NCBI GenBank assembly: GCA_938008555.1
Contig: CALLKE010000259.1
Coordinates: 1 to 15,139, forward strand
Direction: 5' to 3'
DNA length: 15,139 bases
Source of the DNA: an uncultured Pedobacter sp.
GTDB lineage: Bacteria > Bacteroidota > Bacteroidia > Sphingobacteriales > Sphingobacteriaceae
Shown here piece by piece: positions 5,712-13,904 of the stretch. Position numbers and translations under genes: made by a program. The number at the start of each line of letters is the position of its first letter. The first letter of the stretch is position 1. Under the pieces are notes generated by a model, which made no database searches, was not told where the DNA came from, and saw only the letters and a list, made by a program, of their open reading frames with translations.

Positions 5712-7004
5712 TTATTTCTTTAAAAATTTGAAATCCTTACCAATAAATCGCGCAGTATCACCCAGCTCTTCCTCAATACGTAACAATTGATTGTATTTTG
5801 CAATCCGATCAGAGCGAGATGCAGAACCTGTTTTGATTTGGCCACAATTTAAAGCGACGGCCAGATCAGCAATGGTATAGTCTTCAGTTTCGCCAGATCG
5901 ATGACTCATGACAGATGTATATCCATTGTTTTGTGCTAAGGATACTGCATTAATAGTTTCCGTTAGTGATCCAATTTGATTCACCTTTATCAATATGGAA
6001 TTAGCAATTTGATCATCAATACCTTTTTGTAAACGTGTAACATTGGTTACAAAAAGATCGTCGCCAACTAATTGTATTTTATGACCAATGGCTTTTGTGA
6101 GTGCTAACCAACCATTCCAATCATCCTCTGCTAAACCATCTTCAATAGAAATGATTGGATATTTGTCAGTCCATTGGGTCCAGTAGTTTACTAGTTCAGT
6201 GGATGTCATCTTTTTCCCATTCGATTTATGGAATGTATACAAACCTGTTTTAGGGTCATATAGCTCAGAAACAGCTGCATCCATCGCAATCCAGATATCC
6301 TCACCTGGTTTGTATCCTGCTGCTTCAATAGCTTGTAAAACCGTTTCAATAGCTTCTTCATTAGATCCAATATTGGGAGCAAAGCCTCCTTCGTCACCAA
6401 CGTTGGTAGAGTAACCTTTTTTCTTTAAAACATCTTTAAGGTGATGAAAAACCTCAACTCCCATACGTAAGGCCTCGGAAAATGAGGTCGCGCCAGTAGG
6501 CATCACCATGAATTCTTGAAAATCAATTTTATTGTCTGCATGTGCGCCGCCATTCAAGATGTTCATCATTGGGATTGGTAGTGTATTGGCATTTACTCCA
6601 CCAATATAACGATACAGGGGTTGACTACTTTCTTGAGCAGCAGCTTTAGCAACAGCCAGAGAAACACCTAAAATAGCATTCGCACCTAATTTTGCTTTAT
6701 TTTCTGTGCCATCTATGTTAAGCATCAACTGATCGATCATATTTTGTTCAAATACATCAATGCCTTGAATCTCTTTGGCTAATAGTTGATTCACATTCTC
6801 AACGGCTTTTAAGACACCTTTACCCAGGTATTTACTTTTATCACCATCTCGAAGTTCTACTGCTTCGTGGGTTCCGGTGGAGGCACCCGAAGGGACTGCG
6901 GCACGACCAACCGTTCCATTTTGAGTCATTACGTCTACCTCTACGGTTGGATTGCCTCTCGAGTCAAGTATCTGACGGGCGTGTACATCTAAAATTAAGC
7001 TCAT
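5712..7004 (-). CDS. eno: enolase (phosphopyruvate hydratase)
   Basis: Enolase interconverts 2-phosphoglycerate and phosphoenolpyruvate in glycolysis and gluconeogenesis, as a Mg-dependent cytosolic enzyme. With the start at ATG 7002-7004 the protein is 430 residues, the normal length, and begins MSLILDVHARQILDSRGNPT as expected. Visible signatures are the Ser-loop GASTGTHEA, DFQEFMVMPTGA, GDEGGF (203-208, catalytic Glu 205), the metal ligands in SIEDGLAEDDW (E288) and VGDDLFVTN, the catalytic lysine 340 in LIKVNQIGS, and the family signature VMSHRSGETED. The open frame extends 20 codons further upstream, but that stretch is not conserved and has no supporting signal. A Bacteroidota-type TACCTTTG box lies at 7082-7089. 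A division gene follows beyond a terminator. Confidence 0.97.
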   Translation of the reverse strand: MSLILDVHARQILDSRGNPTVEVDVMTQNGTVGRAAVPSGASTGTHEAVELRDGDKSKYLGKGVLKAVENVNQLLAKEIQGIDVFEQNMIDQLMLNIDGTENKAKLGANAILGVSLAVAKAAAQESSQPLYRYIGGVNANTLPIPMMNILNGGAHADNKIDFQEFMVMPTGATSFSEALRMGVEVFHHLKDVLKKKGYSTNVGDEGGFAPNIGSNEEAIETVLQAIEAAGYKPGEDIWIAMDAAVSELYDPKTGLYTFHKSNGKKMTSTELVNYWTQWTDKYPIISIEDGLAEDDWNGWLALTKAIGHKIQLVGDDLFVTNVTRLQKGIDDQIANSILIKVNQIGSLTETINAVSLAQNNGYTSVMSHRSGETEDYTIADLAVALNCGQIKTGSASRSDRIAKYNQLLRIEEELGDTARFIGKDFKFLKK

Positions 7005-7081
7005 GTTTTTTTTAATAAAATGGGATGATATTCTCAGCATTGAATTGTTGCATTGGGCATGCAAAAATGCTTTTCGAGGGG

Positions 7082-7114
7082 CAAAGGTAGTTGTTTTAAG
7101 AAAATTTATTCGAA
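7082..7114 (-). promoter_or_regulatory. Bacteroidota-type promoter of enolase
   Basis: On the minus strand TACCTTTG (7082-7089) matches the -7 consensus TAnnTTTG. A TTCG (7111-7114), close to the -33 TTTG, lies 21 bases further upstream. The distance to the enolase ATG is about 78 bases. Confidence 0.55.
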
Positions 7115-7160
7115 TTATTTCAGAATAGCAGGATACTTCCTTGGGCTTGCTTTTTTTATG

Positions 7161-7850
7161 TTAAAAACCACGTATAAATGATAAGCCACCACTGCCTTTT
7201 TTGTTTCGTTCGATGCTTTTATATTCTTTGAAGAGAGGGCTCTTTTTTAATATTTCTACAAGGCGTGCAGGTATGGCTTTATTGTCACGGATTTCCAATA
7301 CCTGGAGATGATCCATGCCTAATTGGATAGCTGAATATTGATATACAAATGTGATTAGTTCCGTGCAGTAGGATGTCGCATCTTTGCTATAGCTTTCAGG
7401 AGTTTTTTTTTGATCTAGATATTTCTGCATTTTATGTTCCAAAGCTTGTCTACTTTGTTCTTTCGCATGTTTACTATGGGATGTTGGAAGTATTTTAAAT
7501 AAGTCACGTATTCTATAATTGTATGGGATCCGAGAGTTTTGATATAGAAGTTCAGCAACTTTTGCCACTTTATTAGCTAGAGTAATATTGATGGGGCGAT
7601 ATATGCGGTATTCCTTGTGATCTAGCAAAGAATCTATTTTGCGACGGGTTAATTTATCTGACCCACTACTATGAATAACATGGGTATTGGTAGAGTCTAC
7701 GATACCGCCATGTACAAAGTTTGAGTATCGAATATTCCCACTTAGCCGTTGAGCGTATCTAATGACTTTATGATGATCACTATCATATTCCATAAATATA
7801 TCACCTGCCTTTAGCTCAGAGCGATTGATTGTATTTTTTATTGGTTTCAT
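7161..7850 (-). CDS. permuted papain-fold (YiiX/NlpC-P60-like) hydrolase
   Basis: This 229-residue soluble protein fits the circularly permuted NlpC/P60 (YiiX/LRAT-like) thiol-hydrolase superfamily. It has LKAGDIF (14-20), a likely catalytic His47 in FVHGGIV, the VIHSSG strand pair (58-63), YRIYRP (81-86), and the likely nucleophile Cys162 in SYCTELI, which follows the His as in permuted members. There is no signal peptide, so it would act in the cytoplasm unless exported by another route. Members cleave or transfer amide or ester bonds in peptides or lipids, and some in host-associated bacteria are secreted effectors; no substrate can be assigned here. The basic, Lys-rich insert (about 120-155) and basic tail are unusual. 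It is upstream of enolase on the same strand but more than 150 bases away, so probably separate. Confidence 0.65.
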   Translation of the reverse strand: MKPIKNTINRSELKAGDIFMEYDSDHHKVIRYAQRLSGNIRYSNFVHGGIVDSTNTHVIHSSGSDKLTRRKIDSLLDHKEYRIYRPINITLANKVAKVAELLYQNSRIPYNYRIRDLFKILPTSHSKHAKEQSRQALEHKMQKYLDQKKTPESYSKDATSYCTELITFVYQYSAIQLGMDHLQVLEIRDNKAIPARLVEILKKSPLFKEYKSIERNKKGSGGLSFIRGF

Positions 7851-8187
7851 ATTGCGCTAAAACAAATTGTACACCAAAAATAAATTTATAATGAAAAAAT
7901 GGAAATAAGATGAACTATTAGATATCCTGTAATGAGGAGATTTTCAGTTTTGATTTCTTTTGCTTTAAATGGGCGATGATATATTGACCCTATCTTTGCT
8001 CGAAATTCCTAGGTAGATGTTTGTGTTTTCTGCTTCACATTAGAAAATTTTATAACTATTTATGGTATTCAAATGTTAAATCACATCTCTGTGTTTAAGA
8101 CAATTGAGGCAATGTTGAGATTTTTTGTGCGGGTATATTTTTGCTAATTTTAAAAACCATAGTCTGTTTCAATTTACCAAATTAATA
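7851..8187. other. 337-base intergenic region between divergent genes
   Basis: No convincing gene or RNA gene is seen. It must hold the promoters of both the hydrolase gene (minus) and cdaA (plus). TAnnTTTG-type boxes occur at 7875-7882 (minus, TATTTTTG) and 8136-8143 (plus). A further TATCTTTG lies on the plus strand near 7990 without an obvious -33 partner. Confidence 0.5.
8115..8143 (+). promoter_or_regulatory. possible Bacteroidota promoter of cdaA
   Basis: TTG (8115-8117) is followed after 18 bases by TATTTTTG (8136-8143), a match to TAnnTTTG. The ATG chosen for cdaA (8188) lies about 45 bases further on, which supports that start over the longer open frame beginning at 8125. Confidence 0.4.
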
Positions 8188-8979
8188 ATGGGTGCATTTG
8201 ATTTTAGTTTCCTGAATCTGCGTTTTTTGGACGTTGTTGATATCGTATCGGTTGCTATTATTCTATATTATGTATATAGTCTTATACGTGAGACGATAGC
8301 ACTTAATATTGTATTAGGTCTAGTTATTATTTACCTGGTATATCTTGCTGTAAAACAGGTTCACATGCATCTGTTAACGGAAATGTTGGGAGGCTTTGTT
8401 AGTGTGGGTTTTATTGCACTAATCGTTGTGTTTCAACAAGAAATAAGGCGATTTCTTTTGCTTATTGGGCGTAATGCTTTTTCACAGAATAATAAGGCTT
8501 GGTGGTCTCTTATTTTCGGGAAAGCGGATATCACAAAGAATAACCATTTGCGAGTGAAGCCGATTGTTGATGCATGCAAGAGCATGAAAAAAAGTCGTAC
8601 AGGAGCATTAATTGTTTTTGCAGAATATTTTGATGAGCAGTTTTATCAGAATAGTGGCGAGTTGATTGATTCTAGGATTTCTAAACGATTGCTAGAAAGT
8701 ATTTTTCAAAAACATAGCCCATTACATGATGGAGCTGTCATTATTTCCGATAATAAAATAAGATGTGCAAGCTGTATTCTTCCACTCTCTGAGAATAATC
8801 AACTTCCCCCTCAATTTGGATTACGTCATAGAGCGGGAATAGGTATTTCGGAGATAAGCAACGCTACCGCTTTGATTATCTCCGAAGAAACGGGTGAGAT
8901 AGCCTATGTAAGGCAAGGTAAAGTACAAACGAATATCAGCTTTGCTGAGCTCGAAAAAATACTTTTTAAAGATGTCTGA
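8188..8979 (+). CDS. cdaA: diadenylate cyclase CdaA (c-di-AMP synthase)
   Basis: This membrane enzyme makes the second messenger c-di-AMP from two ATP, a signal tied to potassium and osmotic balance and wall homeostasis. The 263-residue protein has three N-terminal hydrophobic segments (LDVVDIVSVAIILYYVY, ALNIVLGLVIIYLVYLAV, LGGFVSVGFIALIVVF). The basic link FQQEIRRFLLLIGR leads into the DAC (DisA_N) domain, with the catalytic motifs DGA (181-183, in SPLHDGAVII) and RHR (213-215, in GLRHRAGIGISE) and the closing SEETGEIA. The ATG at 8188 gives the usual Bacteroidota N-terminus; the extra upstream 21 codons overlap the presumed promoter. It stands alone, divergent from the hydrolase and convergent with brxA, without the folP neighbour often seen in this phylum or the cdaR partner of Firmicutes. 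Confidence 0.93.
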   Translation: MGAFDFSFLNLRFLDVVDIVSVAIILYYVYSLIRETIALNIVLGLVIIYLVYLAVKQVHMHLLTEMLGGFVSVGFIALIVVFQQEIRRFLLLIGRNAFSQNNKAWWSLIFGKADITKNNHLRVKPIVDACKSMKKSRTGALIVFAEYFDEQFYQNSGELIDSRISKRLLESIFQKHSPLHDGAVIISDNKIRCASCILPLSENNQLPPQFGLRHRAGIGISEISNATALIISEETGEIAYVRQGKVQTNISFAELEKILFKDV

Positions 8980-8991
8980 ACTTGACTATTG

Positions 8992-9402
8992 TTAGCAATG
9001 CTCTTCAAATGCTTGAATCAGATTATCGGCTATCAGTTGCGCTGTTCTTCCTTCAATTTGATGACGTTCAATCATGTGGACTAGTTGTCCATCTTTGAAT
9101 AAAGCCATTGCAGGTGACGACGGAGGATAAGGTAGCATATATGATCTTGCTTGGTCCACAGCGGCTTTTTCCATTCCTGCAAATACAGTTATTAACTTAG
9201 CTGGGCGCTTTGTATGTTGAGAAGCAACCTTGGCAGCTGGACGTGCATTAGCAGCTGCGCAACCACAAACAGAGTTAATGACCACAAATACGGTACCCTC
9301 AGATTTGATAGCTTGTTCAACCTCTTCTGCTGTTTTTAAATCTTCAAATCCTACGTCCGTCAAATCTTGACGCATGGGGGCTACTAAATATTCTGGATAC
9401 AT
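8992..9402 (-). CDS. bacilliredoxin BrxA/BrxB family protein
   Basis: A 136-residue thioredoxin-fold protein of the YphP/YqiW (DUF1094) family. The redox motif C46-G-C48 sits in INSVCGCAAANARPA, and the cis-Pro region is seen in PYPPSSPAMALFKDG. In Firmicutes such proteins remove bacillithiol from oxidised proteins; Bacteroidota carry close homologues, and whether this organism makes bacillithiol is not shown here. The length and the start MYPEYLVAPMRQDL are typical. Its promoter box TACCTTTG lies at 9432-9439. Its stop codon is 12 bases from the end of convergent cdaA, with no clear terminator between. Confidence 0.9.
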   Translation of the reverse strand: MYPEYLVAPMRQDLTDVGFEDLKTAEEVEQAIKSEGTVFVVINSVCGCAAANARPAAKVASQHTKRPAKLITVFAGMEKAAVDQARSYMLPYPPSSPAMALFKDGQLVHMIERHQIEGRTAQLIADNLIQAFEEHC

Positions 9403-9431
9403 AATTTAATTTGTTTGTTAAAAAGATATTA

Positions 9432-9439
9432 CAAAGGTA
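9432..9439 (-). promoter_or_regulatory. Bacteroidota -7 box upstream of the bacilliredoxin gene
   Basis: TACCTTTG on the minus strand, about 30 bases before the ATG at 9402, matches TAnnTTTG and is identical to the box before enolase. A clear -33 TTTG is not visible. It overlaps the inverted repeat at 9437-9468. Confidence 0.5.
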
Positions 9440-9468
9440 AGAAATTCGAAATAGGTAGAATTTCTTAC
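9437..9468 (-). terminator. perfect 11-bp inverted repeat between glnS and the bacilliredoxin gene
   Basis: GTAAGAAATTC (9437-9447) and GAATTTCTTAC (9458-9468) form a perfect stem with a ten-base loop, 13 bases past the glnS stop. It probably ends glnS transcription, though only a short T-rich stretch follows. Its distal arm overlaps the next gene's -7 box, so a regulatory role is also possible. Confidence 0.5.
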
Positions 9469-9481
9469 TAAAAAAATGATT

Positions 9482-11152
9482 TTAGTGATTAGTACTCAAT
9501 TTAGCCCAAGTATCCTTAAGCGTGACTGTACGATTGAAAATTAAATGTTGAGGCGTTGATTCTTTATCTAAAACAAAGTATCCTTTACGTATAAATTGAT
9601 AATTTTTCCCTGATGGGGCATTCATTAAGTCGGGTTCGATGTATGCAGGTTTAACTATTTGTAAGCTATTAGGGTTGATATATTCTTTGAAATCTCCTTC
9701 CTCGCTAGAAGGATCTTCTACCTGAAATAAGCGATCATATAAACGAACTTCGGCTGTTTGAGCATGTGGAACACTCACCCAATGAATAGTTCCTTTCACA
9801 TGGATGCCGCTGGTGTCATGTCCACTTTTTGACTCTGGGATATAACTACACTTGATTTCGCATATGTTGCCATTTTTATCTTTTACAAAATCCTCGCATT
9901 TTACAATGTAGGCACTCTTTAATCGGACCATAAGTCCAATGCCCAAGCGGAAAAACTTTTTGGGCGGATTCTCCATAAAATCGTCTCGTTCTATCCAAAG
10001 CTCCTTACTAAAAGGAATGCTGCGAGATCCATCACCATCCTCTACTTCTGGATTATTTTCGCCCTGGAGTAGTTCTTCTTGCCCTTCAGGATAGTTGGTA
10101 ATGATGAGCTTGATGGGATCGAGTACAGCCATGCGACGCCAAGCAGATTTATTCAAGTCTTCGCGGATACAATACTCTAATAAGCCCATGTCGATATTAT
10201 TTTCTCGTTTGGCAACACCGATGAGTTCACAAAAATGGCGAATAGATTTTGGCGTATATCCTCGGCGACGTAAACCACTAATGGTAGGCATTCGTGGATC
10301 ATCCCAAGAAGTAACATGACCTTCGTTGACCAATTGAAGTAGCTTGCGTTTACTCATGATCGTATAGGTCATGTTCAAACGAGCAAACTCATATTGATGT
10401 GAAGGAAATATAGCTAGCTGATCGATGAACCAGTCATATAAGGGACGATGTGGAATAAATTCAAGTGTGCATATCGAATGGGTAATTTCTTCAATAGCGT
10501 CAGATTGGCCATGGGCAAAGTCATACATTGGATAAATACACCAGTCGCTACCTGTGCGGTGATGAGCTACATGTTTAATACGGTATAGTAAAGGATCACG
10601 TAAATGCATGTTGGGTGAAGCCAGATCAATTTTGGCACGAAGTACTTTAGCGCCATCTGGATACTTTCCGGAACGCATTTCTTCAAAGAGTTTTAAGTTT
10701 TCTTCGATACTTCTGGATCGATAAATTGTAGGAATACCTGGTTCAGTTGGGCTACCTTTTGTTGCTGCAATTTCTTCTGCCGTGCTATCATCTACATAAG
10801 CTAAATCTTTTTGAATGAGGATAACTGCAAAGGAATAGAGTTGTTCAAAATAATCTGAAGAGTATAACTCTTGATCCCACTGAAACCCGAGCCAATTGAC
10901 ATCCATTTTGATGCTATTTACGTATTCGACTTCCTCAGTGGATGGGTTGGTATCATCAAAACGAAGATTGGTTTTTCCTCCATATTGCTGTGCCAGTCCA
11001 AAATTTAGGCAAATTGATTTGGCATGTCCAATGTGTAAATATCCATTAGGTTCTGGAGGGAAACGTGTTAGTACACGTCCACCATGCTTACCTGTTTCGA
11101 TATCTTTCTCAATAATTTCTTCTAAGAAGTTTAATGATTTTTCCTCACTCAT
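9482..11152 (-). CDS. glnS: glutaminyl-tRNA synthetase
   Basis: A class I aminoacyl-tRNA synthetase, charging tRNA-Gln with glutamine in the cytosol. The 556-residue length matches bacterial GlnRS. The N-terminal Rossmann catalytic domain has FPPEPNGYLHIGHAK, with HIGH at 40-43, LRFDDTNP and the second ATP motif MSK (266-268, in TIMSKRKLL). The C-terminal half (from about 345) is the usual pair of anticodon-binding beta-barrels, with LYDRLFQVEDP near the end. The start fits family length, and no ribosome binding site is present, as usual for this phylum. A TACTTTTG box lies about 22 bases upstream. Presence of GlnRS means this organism need not rely only on GatCAB for Gln-tRNA. Confidence 0.97.
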   Translation of the reverse strand: MSEEKSLNFLEEIIEKDIETGKHGGRVLTRFPPEPNGYLHIGHAKSICLNFGLAQQYGGKTNLRFDDTNPSTEEVEYVNSIKMDVNWLGFQWDQELYSSDYFEQLYSFAVILIQKDLAYVDDSTAEEIAATKGSPTEPGIPTIYRSRSIEENLKLFEEMRSGKYPDGAKVLRAKIDLASPNMHLRDPLLYRIKHVAHHRTGSDWCIYPMYDFAHGQSDAIEEITHSICTLEFIPHRPLYDWFIDQLAIFPSHQYEFARLNMTYTIMSKRKLLQLVNEGHVTSWDDPRMPTISGLRRRGYTPKSIRHFCELIGVAKRENNIDMGLLEYCIREDLNKSAWRRMAVLDPIKLIITNYPEGQEELLQGENNPEVEDGDGSRSIPFSKELWIERDDFMENPPKKFFRLGIGLMVRLKSAYIVKCEDFVKDKNGNICEIKCSYIPESKSGHDTSGIHVKGTIHWVSVPHAQTAEVRLYDRLFQVEDPSSEEGDFKEYINPNSLQIVKPAYIEPDLMNAPSGKNYQFIRKGYFVLDKESTPQHLIFNRTVTLKDTWAKLSTNH

Positions 11153-11173
11153 ACATTATATTAATATAGGGTG

Positions 11174-11181
11174 CAAAAGTA
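11174..11181 (-). promoter_or_regulatory. Bacteroidota -7 box upstream of glnS
   Basis: TACTTTTG on the minus strand, followed by CAC, matches TAnnTTTG and lies 22 bases before the glnS ATG. No clear -33 TTTG is seen at the usual distance. Confidence 0.45.
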
Positions 11182-11403
11182 GTAAAATAGTAAGTAGCTC
11201 GTATTTGATATGAAGTATCTAGTAGATGTTAGCAGAGCTGGTCTAAAGTTTATGTGGCAGTGTATCTACATCCAGGGTGAGTAGCTTGAGAAAAAATAGC
11301 AAAGGCAGGCTTGGTGTTTATGTTACTAAAACAAAGCGTTGTGCTTTTTCTTAAACATGCAATACTAAATCCTAAATACTTACTTTACTTTTACGGCATT
11401 ACT

Positions 11404-11832
11404 ATGTTTACTATGACAAAATCATTGAATCGGCCTATACGTGTTTTAGTTGCTAAAGTGGGACTTGATGGCCATGATAGAGGAGCTAAAATTATTGCTA
11501 CTTCTTTACGAGATGCGGGTATGGAAATTATTTATACCGGTTTACGTCAAACACCGGAGATGGTTGTCAATACGGCTTTACAGGAAGATGTAGATGCCAT
11601 TGGAGTTTCTAGTTTATCTGGTGCACACATGACCATTTTTCCAAAAATCATGAAGATCTTAAAAGAAAAAGGCTTAAATGATATACTCGTTACAGGTGGT
11701 GGTATTATTCCTGAAAGTGATATGAATGTGCTGCATGATCTTGGAGTTGGGAAGCTATTCCCTCCGGGTACGAATACGGAAGAAATCGTGGCTTATATTA
11801 CACATTGGGCGGAAGAACATCGAAATTTCTAA
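11404..11832 (+). CDS. cobalamin-binding domain protein (methylmalonyl-CoA mutase small subunit type)
   Basis: A free-standing B12-binding Rossmann domain of about 142 residues. It has the cobalt-ligand motif DGHDRG near the N-terminus (His about 21 from the second ATG), SSLSGAHM in the middle and the GGG loop in LVTGGGIIPE, the DxHxxG/SxL/GG signature. Such proteins act as the cobalamin subunit of methylmalonyl-CoA or related acyl-CoA mutases, working with a separate catalytic subunit not in this window. The open frame begins at 11311, but the first 31 codons are not family-like. ATG 11404 or 11413 gives the usual start just before RPIRVLVAKVGLDGHDRG. A TACTTTTA box at 11386-11393 may be part of its promoter. 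It is followed 67 bases later by an enoyl-CoA hydratase on the same strand, consistent with acyl-CoA metabolism. Confidence 0.88.
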   Translation: MFTMTKSLNRPIRVLVAKVGLDGHDRGAKIIATSLRDAGMEIIYTGLRQTPEMVVNTALQEDVDAIGVSSLSGAHMTIFPKIMKILKEKGLNDILVTGGGIIPESDMNVLHDLGVGKLFPPGTNTEEIVAYITHWAEEHRNF

Positions 11833-11899
11833 TCTTTTTGCAAGTACTGTACTGCAAAATATGCTCATATACCTACTGCAATTACTTTAAAAAACAATC

Positions 11900-12682
11900 A
11901 TGAAATACGAAAATCTGCTCTCTGAAATTAAAGATCAAATATTATTTCTAACCATTAACCGCGAAAGCAAGCTGAACGCCTTAAATAGAGCAACGTTGAG
12001 TGATCTTCATTTGGCTATAACGGATGCTTGTGATAATAAAAGTATCGGGGGAATTATTTTAACCGGTATAGGAGTGAAGGCCTTTGTTGCGGGTGCTGAC
12101 ATTTCAGAATTTATGCACTTTAATATGGACCAGGGACATGATTTAGCCAGAGAGGGCCAAACCAAAGTGTTTGATGTTATTCAGAATAGCCCTAAACCTA
12201 TTATAGCAGCAATTAATGGTTTTGCTTTGGGAGGAGGGTTGGAATTAGCGATGGCTTGTCATGTTCGTGTTGCTTCCGATCACGCTAAGATGGGTTTGCC
12301 AGAGGTGAGTTTAGGGCTTATTCCTGGTTATGGGGGGACACAGCGTTTAACACAGTTAGTAGGTAAGGGGCGAGCATTAGAAATGATACTGACGGCTGAT
12401 ATGATCTCAGCAGCAGATGCACTTAATTGGGGATTAGTAAATCATGTAGTTCAACAGGATCAACTAATAGCAAAAGCGCAGGAGATGATGAGTAAAATGC
12501 TAAGTCGTTCACCTATTGCAATAGCTTCTGCTATACGTGCTGTCAATGCATCATTAATGGATGAAGTGAATGGGTTTGATGTTGAAATACAAGAGTTTTC
12601 GAATTGCTTTGGAACAGACGACTTTAAAGAAGGAGTTACGGCATTCTTAGAAAAGCGTAAAGCTGTTTTCTTGAGAAATTAA
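11900..12682 (+). CDS. enoyl-CoA hydratase/isomerase family protein
   Basis: A 260-residue crotonase-fold enzyme, the usual length, adding water across 2-enoyl-CoA in fatty- or amino-acid breakdown. Both catalytic glutamates of true hydratases are present: E115 in GGGLELAMAC and E135 in GLPEVSLGLIPGYGGTQRL. The oxyanion-hole segments AGADISEF (64-71) and GFALGGG (107-113) are present too. This favours genuine hydratase activity over other crotonase reactions, though the chain-length preference is unknown. It lies just downstream of the cobalamin-binding protein and may share its transcript. A 108-base gap, mostly AT-rich and without a clear hairpin, separates it from the permease gene. Confidence 0.93.
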   Translation: MKYENLLSEIKDQILFLTINRESKLNALNRATLSDLHLAITDACDNKSIGGIILTGIGVKAFVAGADISEFMHFNMDQGHDLAREGQTKVFDVIQNSPKPIIAAINGFALGGGLELAMACHVRVASDHAKMGLPEVSLGLIPGYGGTQRLTQLVGKGRALEMILTADMISAADALNWGLVNHVVQQDQLIAKAQEMMSKMLSRSPIAIASAIRAVNASLMDEVNGFDVEIQEFSNCFGTDDFKEGVTAFLEKRKAVFLRN

Positions 12683-12790
12683 GTATTGTGTGCAATTTAT
12701 TGTTAGGTATTAAAATGAATTTTTTAGAAATTAAAATAATTTTTAGTTAAAATCTTATTGCGATATTTATAGTAAGTTTATCGAGATCGC

Positions 12791-13843
12791 ATGGCATCTA
12801 TTTATAACTATAAACAGCGTAATGCTATCATTGTAGCAATACTTTTAATTTTAAGTGCTCTGATTTTGTATTCAGCACGAGAAATAGTAGGTGCATTATT
12901 GAGTACAGTTGTGCTGTATACGATATCGAGGCCGATCTTTTTGTTTTTAATCCATAAGTGGGGTTGGAAGCGTTGGGTTGCAGCGGTGTTCATGATGTTA
13001 TCATCACTTATAGTTATCATGTTACCTTTTTTTGCCTTGAGCATGATGGTAATTCATAAAGTATCTGAATTCCAAAACAACAGTTCACAAGTCAAAGTAT
13101 TTATTGAACATATATCAGGCTTTGTCGGCTCTAAATTCAATCAACATCATTTACTAGATAAAACACTGCAACGAGCAGAAAACTTTACTACTGAGCTTTT
13201 CCCGTCCTTGTTGAGTGGAGTGCTTGATATTATACTCGGGTTGATCGTGATGTATTTTCTTTTATACTTTATGTTTGTTGAACAAGAAGAATTTGAGGAA
13301 GGTTTATTGAGGTATGCACCATTTAAAGGGCAAACAGCTTTGCGATTTGCTAGAGCATTGAAGAACACTACTTATTCTAACATATTGGGTCAGGGGCTGA
13401 TTGCTGTAGTGCAGGGAAGTTTAGTAGGGATAGGCTTTTGGATATTTGGTATACAGGACGTTCTTTTTTGGGGAACTATTGCTGTGTTTGCTTCGTTTTT
13501 GCCTACAATAGGATCTTCCATTATACTGGTACCAGCTGCAATTATTCAGCTGGTAGATGGAAATAATATTGCTGGTTGGGGCTTATTGATTTGGGGAATA
13601 GTTGTAATTATTAATGTTGATAACATAATCCGATCGATGATATCGAAACGTATTGCCAACACACATCCTGTAATCACGGTGATTGGTGTAATTGTAGGTA
13701 TACCTATGTTTGGTATACTCGGAATGGTTTTTGGCCCTTTGTTACTTTCTTATTTTATCTTGACCATCAAAGTTTATGAAACGAATATGCTTGTCTCAAA
13801 AAGATTGGAAAAAATGCAATCTTCGAGGAAGAAAACTAGTTGA
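12791..13843 (+). CDS. AI-2E/YdiK/PerM family permease
   Basis: A polytopic inner-membrane protein of 350 residues with roughly eight hydrophobic segments. It has paired helices at the N-terminus, a long extracytoplasmic stretch (about 95-145), then the conserved core FVEQEEFEEGLLRYAPF, ALKNTTYSNILGQGLIAVVQGSLVGIGFW in its usual place, and the late VDNIIRSMISKRIANTHPVI motif followed by two helices. This is the PF01594 family, which includes the AI-2 exporter TqsA and sodium/proton or unknown transporters. Substrate cannot be assigned, and the absence of luxS here gives no support for AI-2. The C-terminus is a basic cytosolic tail. It is followed 61 bases later by the YtxH-type gene. Confidence 0.9.
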   Translation: MASIYNYKQRNAIIVAILLILSALILYSAREIVGALLSTVVLYTISRPIFLFLIHKWGWKRWVAAVFMMLSSLIVIMLPFFALSMMVIHKVSEFQNNSSQVKVFIEHISGFVGSKFNQHHLLDKTLQRAENFTTELFPSLLSGVLDIILGLIVMYFLLYFMFVEQEEFEEGLLRYAPFKGQTALRFARALKNTTYSNILGQGLIAVVQGSLVGIGFWIFGIQDVLFWGTIAVFASFLPTIGSSIILVPAAIIQLVDGNNIAGWGLLIWGIVVIINVDNIIRSMISKRIANTHPVITVIGVIVGIPMFGILGMVFGPLLLSYFILTIKVYETNMLVSKRLEKMQSSRKKTS

Positions 13844-13904
13844 ATACGCGTTAGTAATAGCTTTTAAACGTTGAATATTAATTATTAACCTTAAAAATAA
13901 AATC

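Noticed and set aside
6199..6414. Open frames on both strands inside enolase
   Set aside because: They are shadows of the highly conserved eno frame.
10896..11213. Plus-strand 105-codon open frame at the glnS 5' end
   Set aside because: It is antisense to conserved GlnRS sequence including the HIGH region; the composition reads as a shadow.
11311..11403. Extended N-terminus of the cobalamin-binding protein
   Set aside because: The extra residues are hydrophobic and not family-like, and a TACTTTTA box lies inside them, so a downstream ATG is preferred.
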